Below are positions 45,834 to 59,081 of a DNA stretch of 64,000 nucleotides, piece after piece; position 1 is the first letter of the stretch; every line of letters begins with the position of its first letter. The position numbers and the translations under genes were made by a program. The notes under the pieces are model-generated. The model was not told the origin of the DNA. It made no database searches and was given only the letters and a program-made list of their open reading frames with translations. The stretch covers positions 41,350,766 through 41,414,765 of the forward strand of contig CM037785.1 of NCBI GenBank assembly GCA_021229015.1, written 5' to 3'. Origin of the DNA: Solen grandis (lineage: Eukaryota > Mollusca > Bivalvia > Adapedonta > Solenidae).

Positions 45834-48800
45834 CTAGATGTCATTCGTCTAAACGAATGATAGGACTTTCTGCAACCTGTGTTAATGCAAAAAGCAGGAG
45901 ATAGAAGTTTCATGTAATGACTCATCTCTGGTAGTATTTCATTGTTCATGCTGAACAATTGACATTATATTCCGAAATTAGTGCAAATGATAAGAACTAA
46001 GTATTAGTCTGTGACATAACATGATGTCATATGACGTCAGGACATGACTGCAAATTTGATTTCTAGTTTAAAGGTCCTATGTTTGAAACTTACTTCAGCC
46101 GCAATACTTCGGTTTTTTGGAATTAAGGTTAGCTGACAAAATATTCACACCTTAGTTTCAAGATGTACCATCTGTAAAAATTTGAAGAAAATCTGATCAT
46201 AAATGGCGGCTGTAGAGCGCAAATACCATTTTTCACTTTTTTTAGCTCTAACGTCACTTGACGTCATAGGGTACTGAAAATTCTTTTGTTCAAAAGCGCA
46301 TACTTTACTGTCATAACTCTGAAATTTTCATTATTCTGAACAACTGGCATCATGTCGAAATCAAGCCCCAAATTAAAATTAAGTGGTATGCTTATGACGT
46401 CTATGACGTCACGATTCAAAATATTTGTAGAAATTCTGCAGAACTGCAAACTGTAAGTTTCAACTTTCTATATCATCCTGAAGCTCTTCAATCCTAAAAT
46501 GAAATTTTTGGTCCTATGTTCGAATCTTATTTCAGCCACAGAACTTCGGTTTTTCGGAATTTCGGTTAGCTGACAGTATATGCACGCCATAGTTTCAAGG
46601 TGTACCATCTGTGAAAATTTGAAGAAAATCCGACCATAAATGGCGGCTGTAGAGTGCGAACACCATTTTTTTAATATTTTTAGCTCTGACGTCACATGAC
46701 GTCATAAGGTGCTGAAGATGCTTTCTTCAAAAGCGAATACTTTACTGTCATAACTCTGAAATTTTCATTATTCTGAAAACTGGCATCATGTCGAAATCAT
46801 TGCCCAGATATGAAAATTAAGAAGTATTCTTATGACGTCACATGACGACATTTGACGTCACGACTCAAAATATATGTAGAAATTATGGAGGAAACTGTGT
46901 AAGTTTCAACTTTCTATCTCATCCTGAAGCTCTTTAATCCTAAAATGAAATTTTCGGTCCTTTGTTGGAATCTTATTTCAGCCACAGAACTTCTGTCTTT
47001 CGGAATTTCGGTTAGCTTAGAGGATATGCACACCTTAGTTTCAAGATGTACCATCTGTGAAAATTTGAAGAAAATCCGACCATAAATGACGGCTGTAAAG
47101 CGCGAATACCATTTTTCATATTTTTAGCTGTGACGTTATGTGACGTCATAGGGTGCTGAAAATCATTGAAATCAAAATGGCCTCACGTGACTAATAAGCC
47201 ATAGGACTATTGCAACATATTAAAATAAGCGTTTAGTTAGGAAGAAGAAAAGAATAATAATAATAAAACAAATGACGTCACGTGACGTCATATGACGTTT
47301 ATTTTCACATACTTGTTTAGACACCCAGAGACCTACTAACTGACAAAATTTCAACTTTCTATCTCAAATAGGACAGTTTTTATAAGCATTTAAATATTGA
47401 CGTCATTGGTTCGAATCTTGGATCTGCCATATATGCTTGGACTTTTCGAATTTTGAAAAACAGACACCGATATACACAATAAGAACATAATATACACATT
47501 CTGTGAAAATTTGATGAAAATCGGCCCATTAATAATGGCTCTGGACCGTGTACAATCTTTTGTAGTCAATTTCAAATGTGACGTCATATGACGTCATAGG
47601 CTTCTGAATATCATTGAAATCGAAATTTCAGCATCTGAATCATTTGTCATTAAATTTTCATTGCCCTTCGACAATTTCAACATATAGAAATACTCTTGTT
47701 AATATTAAAAATACATTATCATATAATGACGTCACGTGACGTCATATGACGTTTCTTTTCACAAAATTTTTAAGACTCTTAGAGACCTATATACTGACCA
47801 AATATCACTTTTCTATATTAAATAGGACCGATTTTATAAGCATTTAAAAATTTACGACCTTGGTTCGAATCTTGAATTCGCTATAGAACCATGGACTTTT
47901 CGAATTTTGAAAAACGGACACCGAGATGCACAACTAGACCTTAATATACACATTCTCTGAAAATTTGATGAAAATCGGCGCATTAATAATGGCTCTGGAC
48001 CGTGTACAAACTTTCGTGGTCAATTTCAAATGTGACGTCATATGACGTCATAGGCTTCTGAAAATCAATGAAATCGAAATTTCAGCATCTGAAGCATGCA
48101 GCATTAAATTTTCATTGCCCTTCGAAAATTTCAACATATAGAAATAATCTTGTTAGAATTAGAAATTCATTATCATATAATGACGTCACGTGACGTCATA
48201 TGACATTTATTTTCATAAAATGTTTAAGACTCCCAGAGACCTATATACTGACGCAATATCATCTTTCTATCTCAAATACGACCGATTTTATAAGAATTTG
48301 AAAATTTACGACCTTGGTTCGAATCTTGGAATCGCTATAGAACCTTGGACTTTTCGAATTTTAAAAAAACGGACACCGGGATGCACAACTGGAACTTAAT
48401 ATACACATTCTCTGAAAATTTGATGAAAATCGGCGCATTAATAATGGCTCTGGACCGTGTACAAACTTTCGTGGTCAATTTCAAATGTGACGTCATATGA
48501 CGTCATAGGCTTCTGAAAATCAATGAAATCGAAATTTCAGCATCTGAAGCTTGAGGCATTAAATTTTCATTGCCCTTCGAAAATTTCAACATATAGAAAT
48601 AATCTTGTTAGAATTAGAAATTCATTATCATATAATGACGTCACGTGACGTCATATGACATTTATTTTCATAAAATGTTTAAGACTCCCAGAGACCTATA
48701 TACTGACCCAATATATCTTTTCTATCTCAAATACGACCGATTTTTATAAGAATTTGAAAATTTACGACCTTGGTTCGAATCTTGGAATCGCTATAGAACC

Positions 48801-49432
48801 TTGGACTTTTCGAATTTTGAAAAACGGACACCGGGATGCACAACTAGAACATAATATACACATTCTGTAAAACTTTGATAAAAATCGGTTCATTAATAAT
48901 GGCTCTGGACCGCGTACAAACTTTTGTAGCTTATTTCAAGTGTGACGTCATATGACGTCATAGCTATATGAAAATCATAGAAATCAAAATAACATCTCTT
49001 CTAGAATAAGACATCAAAATTTCATTGTCCTTGGACCATATTAACATATATAATTATGTGTTTAAAAATTAGGAATTTGATGACGTCATATGACGTCACA
49101 AGACGTCTATTTTCACAAAATATTTTAATCTATCGGAGATCTATATACTGACAAAATAACAACCTTCTGTCTCATTTAGGGACGATTTTATGAGCATTTA
49201 TCAATTTGACGTCCTTGGTTTGAATCTTGCATTCGCCATAGAACCTTGTGCTTTTCGAATTTTGAAAAACGGACACCGAGATGCACAACTAGAACGTAAT
49301 ATACACATTCTGTGAAAATTATAGAATTTTTTAATTACGCATATGAATAATATGCCATCGAAATTTCATTCTCCTAGGAAGATTGCAACATATGAAAATC
49401 CGTGAGGAAGAAAAGAATAATAATAATAATAA
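45834..49432 (+). mobile_element. Composite array element 1 (type I then type II)
   Basis: It starts ACTAGATGTCATTCGTCTAA with a TCATTCGT/ACGAATGA hairpin and TAGGACTTTCTGC. Three type I units run to a (AAT)n tract near 47265, where 'caaatgacgtcacgtgacg' begins about five type II units. It ends 'gaggaagaaaagaataat' plus (AAT)n at 49432. The same type I/type II junction recurs at 57362. Confidence 0.6.
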
Positions 49433-51081
49433 CTAGATTTCATTCGTTGATACGAATGATAGGACTTTCTGCTAAAATTGAAAAATATTAAGATTAATTC
49501 CGTTAGAAAGAATATATATTAAATTCTCTACCTTTTACTTATTTTTTTTTTCGTATGGACTTCTTTTAGCTTTGACGTCACATGACGTCATAGGGTGCTG
49601 AAAATTCTTTTGTCTAAGGCGCATACTTTACTGTCGTAACTCTGAAATTTTCATTATTCTGAACAACTGGCATCATGTCAAAATCATTGCCTTAAAATGA
49701 AAATTAAGAAGAATGTTTATGACGTCATATGACGTCATATGACGTCAAGACTCAAAATATACGTAGTAATTCTGTAGAACTGCAAACTGTGTAAGTTTCA
49801 ACTTTTTATCTCATTCTGAAGCTCTCTAATCCTAAAATGAAATTTTCGGTCCTATGCTCGAATCTTATTTCAGCCACAGAACTTCGGTCTTTCGGAGTTT
49901 CGGTTAGCTGACAGGATATGCACACCTTAGTTTCAAGATGTACCATCTGTGAAAATTTAAAGAAAATCCGACCATAAATGACGGCTGTAGAGCGCGAACA
50001 CCATTTTTCACTATTTTTAGCTGTGACGTCATGTGACGTCATAGGTGCTGAAGATGCTTTTGTTTAAAAGCGCATAGTTTACTGTCATAACTCTGAAATT
50101 TTCATTATTCTGAACAACTGGCATCATGTCGAAATCATTGCCCTAAAATGAAAATTAAGAAGTATGCCTATGACGTCATATGACGTCCTATGACGTCACG
50201 ACTCAAAATATATGTAGAAATTTTGCAGAACTGCAAACTGTGTAAGTTTCAACTTTCTATCTCATCCTGAAGCTCTTTAATCCTAAAATGAAATTTTCGG
50301 TCCTATGATCGAATCTTATTTCAGCCACAGAACTTCGGTCTTTCGGAATTTCGGTTAGCTGACAGGATATGCACACCTTTGATTCAAGATGTACCATCTG
50401 TGAAAATTTGAAGAAAATCCGACCATAAATGACGGCTGTAGAGCGCGAACATCATTTTTCACTATTTTTAGCTGTGACGTCATGTGACGTCATAGGGTGC
50501 TGAAGATGCTTTTGTTCAAAAGCGCATACTTTACTCTCATAACTCTGAAATTTTCATTATTCTGAACAACTGGCATCATGTCGAAATCATTGCCCTTAAA
50601 TGAAAATTAAGAAGTATGCTTATGACGTCACATGACGTCATTTGACGTCACGACTCAAAATATATGTAGAAATTCTGCAGAACTGCAAACTGTGTATGTT
50701 TCAACTTTCTATCTTATCCTGAAGCTCTTTAATCCTAAAATGAAATTTTCGGTCCTATGTTCGAATCTTATTTCATCCACAGAACTTCGGTCTTTCGGAA
50801 TTTCGGTTAGCTGACAGGATATGCACATCTTTTATTCATGATGTACCATCTGTGAAAATTTGAAGAAAATCCGACCATAAATGACGGCTGTAGAGCGCGA
50901 ACACCATTTTTCACTATTTTTAGCTCTGACGTCATGTGACGTCATAGGGTGCTGAAAATCATTGAAATCAAAATTTCCTCACGTGACTAATACGCCATAA
51001 AAATTTCATCGTCATAGGGACTATTGCAACATATAAAATAAGCGTTTAGTTAGGAAGAAGAAAAGAATAATAATAATAAAC
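49433..51081 (+). mobile_element. Array element 2 (type I units)
   Basis: It starts ACTAGATTTCATTCGTTGAT with the hairpin and TAGGACTTTCTGC, contains three type I units, and ends 'ttaggaagaagaaaagaat' plus (AAT)n. Confidence 0.6.
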
Positions 51082-51092
51082 ATAACAACCCA

Positions 51093-51123
51093 ATAGGACT
51101 TTCTGCTTTAGGCAGAAAGTCCT
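51093..51123. repeat. Single TAGGACTTTCTGC hairpin
   Basis: TAGGACTTTCTGC, loop TTTAG, GCAGAAAGTCCTA: 13-bp perfect arms, preceded by 'aacaacccaa' and followed by 'ataa'. It is the same unit as the array at 58733. Confidence 0.85.
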
Positions 51124-51131
51124 AATAAAAA

Positions 51132-52327
51132 CTAGATTTCATTCGTTGATACGAATGATAGGACTTTCTGCTAAAATTGAAAAATATTAAGATTAATTCT
51201 GTTAGAAAGAATATATATTAAATTCTCTACCCTTTACTCTTTTATTTTTTTTCGTATGGACTTCTTTTAGCTTTGATGTCACATGACGTCATAGGGTGCT
51301 GAAAATTCTTTTGTTCAAAAGCGCATACTCTACTGTCGTAACTCTGAAATTTTCATTATTCTGAACAACTGGCATCATGTCAAAATCATTACCCTTAAAA
51401 TGAAAATTAAGAAGTATGCCTATGACGTCACATGACGTCATATGACGTCACGACTCAAAATATATGTAGAAATTCTGCAGAACTGCAAACTGTGTAAGTA
51501 TCAACTTTCTATCTTATCCTGAAGCTCTTTCATCCTAAAATGAAATTTTCGGTCCTATGTTCGAATCTTACTTCAGCCACAGAACTTCGGTCTTTCGGAA
51601 TTTTGGTTAGCTGACAGGATATGCACACCTTAGTTTCAAGATGTACCATCTGTGAAAATTTGAAGAAAATCCGACCATAAATGACGGCTGTAGAGCGCGA
51701 ACACCATTTTTCACTATTTTTAGCTGTGACATCATGTGACATCATAGGGTGCTGAAGATGCTTTTGTTCAAAAACGCATACTTTACTGTCATATCTCTGA
51801 AATTTTCATTACTCTGAACAACTGACATCATGTCGAAATCATTGCCCGAAAATGAAAATGTAGAAGTATGCCTATGAAGTCACATGACGTCATATGACGT
51901 CACCACTCAAAATATATGTAGAAATTCTGCAGAACTGCAAACTGTGTAAGTTTCAACTTTCTATCTCATCCTGAAGCTCTTTAATCCTTAAATGAAATTT
52001 TCGGTCCTATGTTCGAATCTTATTTCAGCCACAGAACTTCGGTCTTTCGGAATTTAGGTTAGCTGACAGGATATGCACACCTTTGATTCAAGATGTACCA
52101 TCTGTGAAAATTTGAAGAAAATCCGACCATAAATGACGGCTGTAGAGCGCGAACACCATTTTTCACTATTTTTAGCTGTGACGTCATATGACGTCATAGG
52201 GTGCTGAAAATCATTGAAATCAAAATTTCCTCACGTGACTAATACGCCATAAAAATTTCATCGTCCTAGGACTATTGCAACATATAAAAATAAGCGTTTA
52301 GTTAGGAAGAAGAAAAGAATAATAATA
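51132..52327 (+). mobile_element. Array element 3 (type I, 1.2 kb)
   Basis: The same start and end marks as element 2, with about two type I units. It is nearly identical to 53764-54965, sharing private words such as 'catactctactgtcgtaact' and 'gctctttcatcc'. Confidence 0.6.
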
Positions 52328-52328
52328 A

Positions 52329-53760
52329 CTAGATGTCATTCGTGAAAACGAATGATAGGACTTTCTGCAAGCTGTGTTAATGCAAAAAACAGGAGATAGA
52401 AGTTTCATGTAATGACTCACCTCTGGTAGTATTTCATGTTCATGCTGAACAACTGACATTATATTCCGAAATCAGTGCAAATGATAAGAACTAAGTATTA
52501 GTCTGTGACGTAACATGATGTCATATGACGTAAGGACATGACTGCAAACTTGATTTCTAGTTTAAAGGTCCTATGTTCGAATCTTACTTCAGCCAAAATA
52601 CGTCGGTTTTTAGGAATTAAGGTTAGCTGACAAAATATTCACACCTTAGTTGCAAAATGTACCATCTGTAAAAATTTGAAGAAAATCTTATCATAAATGG
52701 CGGCTGTAGAGCGCGTATACCATTTTTCACTATTTTCAGCTGAAAATACCGTTGCTCAAAAGCGCATACTTTACTGCAATAACTCTGAAATTTTCATTAT
52801 TTTGAACAACTGGCATCATGTCGAAATCATTGCCCCAAATTAAAATTAAGTGGTATGCTTATGACGTCCTATGACGTCACGATTCAAAATATTTGTAGAA
52901 ATGCTGCAGAACTGCAAACTGTGTAAGTTTCAACTTTCTATCTCATCCTGAAGTTCTTTAATCCTAAAATGAAATTTTCGGTCCTATGTTCGAGTCTTTT
53001 TTCAGCAACAGAACTTCGGTTTTTCGGAATTTCGGTTAGCTGACAGGATATGAACACCTTAGTTTCAAGATGTACAATCTGTAAAAATTTGAAGAAAATC
53101 CGACCATAAATGGCGGCTGTAGAGCGTTAACACCATTTTCACTATTTTTAGCTCAGACGTCACATGACGTCATAGGGTGCTGAAGATGCTTTTGTTCAAA
53201 AGCGCATACTTTGTTGTCATAACTCTGAAATTTTCATTATTCTGAACAACTGGCATCATGTCGAAAATCATTGCCCTAATATGAAAATTAAGAAGTATGC
53301 TTATGACGTCACATGACGTCATATGACGTTCCGACTCCAAAAATTTGTATAAATTTGGCAGAACTGCAAACTGTGTAAGTTTCAACTTTCTATCTCATCC
53401 TGAAGCTCTTTAATCCTAAAATGAAATTTTCGGTCCTATGTTCGAATCTTATTTCAGCCACCGAACTTCGGTCTTTCGGAATTTCGGTTAGCTGACAGGA
53501 TATGCACACCTTAGTTTCAAGATGTACCATCTGTGAAAATTTGAAGAAAATCTGACCATAAATGACGGCTGTAGAGCGCAAACACCATTTTTCACTATTT
53601 TTAGCTGTGACGTCATGTGACGTCATAGGGTGCTGAAAATCATTGAAATCAAAATTTCCTCACGTGACTAATACGCCATAAAAATTTCATCGTCCTAGGA
53701 CTATTGCAACATATAAAAATAAGCGTTTAGTTAGGAAGAAGAAAAGAATAATAATAATAA
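52329..53760 (+). mobile_element. Array element 4 (type I)
   Basis: It starts ACTAGATGTCATTCGTGAAA with the hairpin, then 'gcaagctgtgttaatgcaaa' as in elements 1 and 6, type I units, and ends in (AAT)n. Confidence 0.6.
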
Positions 53761-53763
53761 TAA

Positions 53764-54965
53764 CTAGATTTCATTCGTTGATACGAATGATAGGACTTTC
53801 TGCTAAAATTGAAAAATATTAAGATTAATTCCGTTAGAAAGAATATATATTAAATTCTCTACCCTTTACTCTTTTTATTTTTTTTCGTATGGACTTCTTT
53901 TAGCTTTGATGTCACATGACCTCATAGGGTGCTGAAAATTCTTTTGTTCAAAAGCGCATACTCTACTGTCGTAACTCTGAAATTTTCATTATTCTGAACA
54001 ACTGGCATCATGTCAAAATCATTACCCTTAAAATGAAAATTAAGAAGTATGCCTATGACGTCACATGACGTCATATGACGTCACGACTCAAAATATATGT
54101 AGAAATTCTGCAGAACTGCAAACTGTGTAAGTATCAACTTTCTATCTTATCCTGAAGCTCTTTCATCCTAAAATGAAATTTTCGGTCCTATGTTCGAATC
54201 TTACTTCAGCCACAGAACTTCGGTCTTTCGGAATTTCGGTTGGCTGACAGGATATGCACACCTTAGTTTCAAGATGTACCATCTGTGAAAATTTGAAGTA
54301 AATCCGACCATAAATGACGGCTGTAAAGCGCAAACACCATTTTTCACTATTTTTAGCTGTGGCGTCATGTGACGTCAAAGGGTGCTGAAGATGCTTTTAT
54401 TCAAAAGCGCATACTTTACTGTCATAACTCTGAAATTTTCATTATTCTGAACAACTGGCATCATGTCGAAATCATTGCCCTAAAATAAAACTTAAGATGT
54501 ATGCCTATGACGTCACATGACGTCATATGACGTCACGACTGAAAATATATGTTGAAATTCTGCAGAACTGCAAACTGTGTAAGTTTCAACTTTCTATCTC
54601 ATCCTGAAGCTCTTTTATCCTATAATGAAATTTTCGGTCCTATGTTCGAATCTTATTTCAGCCACAGAACTTCGGTCTTTCGGAATTTAGGTTAGCTGAC
54701 AGGATATGCACACCTTTGATTCAAGATGTACCATCTGTGAAAATTTGAAGAAAATCCGACCATAAATGACGGCTGTAGAGCGCGAACACCATTTTTCACT
54801 ATTTTTAGCTGTGACGTCATATGACGTCATAGGGTGCTGAAAATCATTGAAATCAAAATTTCCTCACGTGACTAATACGCCATAAAAATTTCATCGTCCT
54901 AGGACTATTGCAACATATAAAAATAAGCGTTTAGTTAGGAAGAAGAAAAGAATAATAATAATAAT
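53764..54965 (+). mobile_element. Array element 5 (near-duplicate of element 3)
   Basis: Near-identical to 51132-52327. Together with the following element it repeats the order of elements 3 and 4 at a period of about 2.63 kb. Confidence 0.6.
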
Positions 54966-54967
54966 AA

Positions 54968-57900
54968 CTAGATGTCATTCGTCTAAACGAATGATAGGAC
55001 TTTCTGTAACCTGTGTTAATGCAAAAAGCAGGAGATAGAAGTTTCATGTAATGACTCACCTCTGGTAGTATTTCATGTTCATGCTGATTAATTGACATTA
55101 TATTATAAATAAGCGTTTAGTTACGAAGAAAAAAAATAAGTAGCAGTAGTAGTAGTATGCTTATGACGTCATATGACGTCACGACTCAAAATATATTAAG
55201 AAATTCTGCAGAACTGAAATTATGAGTGACAAAATATTCACACTTTAGCCCTAAAATTAAATTTTTGGTCCTATGTTCGAATCTTACTTCAGCCACAATA
55301 CTTCGGTTTTTCGAATTAAGGTTAGCTGACAAAATATTCACACCTTAGTTTCAAGATGTACCATTTGTAAAAATTTGAAGAAAATCTGATCATAAATGGC
55401 GGCTGTAGAGCGCGAACACCATTTTTCACTATTTTTAGCTCTGACGTCACGTGACGTCATAGGGTGCTGAAAATGCTGTTGCTTAAAAGCGCATACTTTA
55501 CTGCAACAAATCTGAAATTTTCATTGAACAATTGGCATCATGTCGAAATCATTGACCCAAATTAAAAATAAGTGGTATGCTTATGACGTCCTCTGACGTC
55601 ACAATTCAAAATATTTGTAGAAATAATGCAGAACTGCAAACTGTGCAAGTTTCAACTTTCTATCTCATCCTGAAGCTCTTCAATCCTAAAATGAAATTTT
55701 TGGTCCTATGTTCGAATATTACTTCAGCCACAGAACTTCGGTTTTTCGGAATTTCGGTAAGCTGGCAGGATGTGTACACCTTAGTTTCAAGGTGTACCAT
55801 CTGTGAAAATTACAAGAAAATCCGACCATAAATGGCGGGAGTAGAGCGCGAACACCATTGTTTAATATTTTTAGCTCTGACGTCACATGACGTCATAGGG
55901 TGCTGAAGATGCTTTTGTTCAAAAACGCATACTTTACTGTCATAACTCAAAAGTCTTCATTATTCTGAACAACTGGCATCATGTCGAAATCATTGCCCTA
56001 AAATGAAAATTAAGAAGTATGCTTATGACGTCACATGACGACATTTAACGTCACGAATCAAAATATATTAAGAAATTCTGCAGAACTGCAAACTGTGTAA
56101 CTTTCAACTAACTATCTCATCCTGAAGCTCTTCAATCCTAAAATGAAATTTTTGGTCCTATGTTCGAATATTACTTCAGCCACAGAACTTCGGTCTTTCG
56201 GAATTTCAGTTAGCTTACAGGATATGCACACCTTAGTTTCAAGATGTACCATCTGTGAAAATTTGAAGAAAATCTGACCATAAATGACGGCTGTAGAGCG
56301 TGAACACCATTTTTCACTATTTTTAGCTCTGACGTCACGTGACGTCATAGGGTGATGAAGATGCTTTTGTTTAAAAGCGCATACTTTACTGTCATAACTC
56401 TGAAATATTCATTATTCTGAACAACTGGCATCATGTCGAAATCATTGCCCTAAAATAAAAATTAAGAAGATGCTTATGACGTCACATAACGTCATATGAC
56501 GTCACGACTCAAAATATATGTAGAAATTCTGCAGAACTGCAAACTGTGTACGTTTCAACTTTCTATCTTATCCTGAAGCTCTTTAATCCTAAAATGAAAT
56601 TTTCGGTCCTATGTTCGAATCTTATTTCAGCCACAGAACTTCGGTCTTTCGGAATTTCGGTTAGCTGACAGGATATGCACACCTTAGTTTCAAGATGTAC
56701 CATCTGTGAAAATTTGAAGACAATCCGACCATAAATGGCGGCTGTAGAGCGTGAACACCATTTTTCAATATTTTTAGCTCTGACGTCATATGACGTCATA
56801 GGGTGCTGAAGATGCTTTTGTTCAAAAGCGCATACTTTACTGTCATAACTCTGAAATATTCATTATTCTGAAAACTGGTTTAAAATAAAAATTAAGAAGG
56901 ATGCTTATGACGTCACATAACGTCATATGACGTCACGACTCAAAATATATGTAGAAATTCTGCAGAACTGCAAACTGTGTAAGTTTCAACTTTCTATCTC
57001 ATCCTGAAGCTCTTTAATCCTAAAATGAAATTTTCGGTCCTATGTTCGAATCTTATTTCAGCCACAGAACTTCGGTCTTTCGGAATTTCGGTTAGCTGAC
57101 AGGATATGCACTCCTTAGTTTCAAGATGTACCATCTGTGAAAATTTGAAGACAATCCGACCATAAATGACGGCTGTAGAGCGCGAACACCATTTTTCACT
57201 ATTTTTAGCTGTGACGTCATGTGACGTCATAGGCTGCTAATAATCATTGAAATCAAAATTTCCTCACGTGACTAATAACCCATAAAAATTTCATCGTCCT
57301 AGGACTATTGCAACATATTAAAATAAGCGTTTAGTTAGGAAGAAGAAAAGAATAATAATAATAAACAAATGACGTCACGTGACGTCATAGAGTTATTTTC
57401 ACATAATTGTTAGAACCAGAGACCTACTAACTGACAAAATTTCACTTTCTATTCTCAAACAGGACAGTTTTTATAAGCATTTAAAAATTGACGTCCTTGG
57501 TTCGAATCTTGGATCCGCCATAGATGCTTGGACTTTCGAATTTTGAAAAACGGACACCGGTATACACAATAAGAACGTAATATACACATTCTGTGAAAAT
57601 TTGATAAAAATCGGCCCATTAATAATGGCTCTGGACCGTGTACAAACTTTCGTAGTCAATTTTCAAATATGACGTCATATGAGGTCATAGGCTTCTGAAA
57701 ATCATTGAAATCGAAATTTCAGCGTCTGAATCATTTGTCATTAAATTTTCATTGCCCTTCGACAATTTCAACATATAGAAATACCCTTGTTAATATTAGA
57801 AATACATTATCATATAATGACGTCACGTGACGTCATATGACGTTTATTTTTACAATATGTTTAAGACTCCCAGAGACCTATATACTGACCAAATATCACT

Positions 57901-58725
57901 TTTCTATCTCCAATAGGATCGATTTTATGGGCATTTAAAAATTTACGACCTTGGTTCGAATCTTGAATTCTCTATAGAACCATGGACTTTTCGAATTTTG
58001 AAAAACGGACACCGAGATGCACAACTAGAACTTAATATACACATTCTGTGAAAATTAGATGAAAATCGGTTCATAAACCATGGCTACAGACCGCGTACAA
58101 ACTTTTGTTGCATATTTCAAGTGTGACGTCATATGACGTCATAGTCATATGAAAATCATAGAAATCAAAATTTCAGCCTTTGAAACATGTGTCATTAATT
58201 TTCTTTGCCCTTCGACAATTGCAACATAAAGAAATATTCTTGTTAATATTAGAAATACATTATCATATAATGACGTCACGTGACGTCATATGACATTTAT
58301 TTTCACAAAATGTTTAAAACTTCTAGAGACCTATATACTGACTAAAAATCAACTTTCTATCTTAAATAGGACAGATTTTATAAGCATTTAAAAATTTACG
58401 ACCTTGGTTCGAATCTTGGATTCGCTATAGAACCATGGACTTCTCGAATTTTGAAAAACGGACACCAGGATGCACAACTAGAGCCTAACATCCAGAAATA
58501 ATGGCTGTAGACCGCGTACAAACTTTTTCACGTGACGTCAAGTCTGACGTTATATGACGTCATATGAATATACAATTCATTGCATCCGAAAGCTCATGGT
58601 TTGAAATATATGCCATAAAATTTTCATTGTTCTGAGTCAATGGCAACACCTCGAAATTAACACAAATATAAGAGGAAGAAAAAAAGAATAAGAAGAAGAA
58701 GAAGAATAATAAAAAAAACAGTACA
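54968..58725 (+). mobile_element. Composite array element 6 (type I then type II)
   Basis: It starts ACTAGATGTCATTCGTCTAA as element 1, has type I units to 57362, then the same junction into three type II units. It ends 'agaagaagaagaataat' just before the hairpin array. An extra (AGT)n-like 'gtagcagtagtagtagt' lies near 55139. Confidence 0.6.
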
Positions 58726-58732
58726 AACCCAA

Positions 58733-59081
58733 TATGACTTTCTGCCTGTAGGCAGAAAGTCCTAATAATAAACATAACAAACCCAATAGGACTTTTGCTT
58801 TAGGCAGAAAGTCCTAATAATAATAATAATAAACATAACAAACCCAATAGGACTTTCTGCTTTAGGCAGAAAGTCCTAATAACAAACCCAATAGGACTTT
58901 CTGCTTTAGGCAGAAAGTCCTAATAATAAACAGAACAAACCCAATAGGACTTTCTGCTTTAGGCAGAAAGTCCTAATAATAATAAACATAACAAACCCAA
59001 TAGGACTTTCTGCTTTAGGCAGAAAGTCCTAATAAACATAACAAACCCAATAGGACTTTCTGCTTTAGGCAGAAAGTCCTA
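58733..59081. repeat. Seven tandem hairpins (TAGGACTTTCTGC arms)
   Basis: Seven copies of TAGGACTTTCTGC-TTTAG-GCAGAAAGTCCTA (first with loop CTGTA and one arm change, second with a one-base deletion), spaced by 'ataataaacataacaaaccc'-type linkers of variable length. Confidence 0.9.

Larger units (their letters stand above)
45256..58725 (+). repeat. CRE-studded array of about 430-bp units (types I and II)
   Basis: About 18 type I and 9 type II units, all in one orientation. Each unit carries two clusters of TGACGTCA, a pair (TGACGTCA-TA-TGACGTCA type) before 'taggntnctgaaaat' and a pair or triplet before the 'tttcaactttctatct' block. Centres are 10 bp apart. By eye I count nearly 100 perfect TGACGTCA words. 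Both types keep the same order: CRE pair, 'aaattttcatt', CRE cluster, 'ttcgaatctt', a 'gaacttcgg' or 'gaaccttgg' word, 'tgtgaaaatttga', 'gaaaatc', 'atggcggctgtagagcgcg' or 'atggctctggaccgtgtac', so they share ancestry. Minus-strand frames of about 70-78 codons recur but are products of the repeat. Confidence 0.85.

Noticed and set aside
49806..57230. Recurrent minus-strand frames of about 71-78 codons (MTSHDVTAKNSEKW...) in at least seven array units, which look like a protein family.
   Set aside because: They coincide with the repeat unit, their start falls in the CRE cluster, and they persist because the units are similar and young. No promoter, signal or known domain is visible. A codon-substitution test across units would be needed to reopen this.
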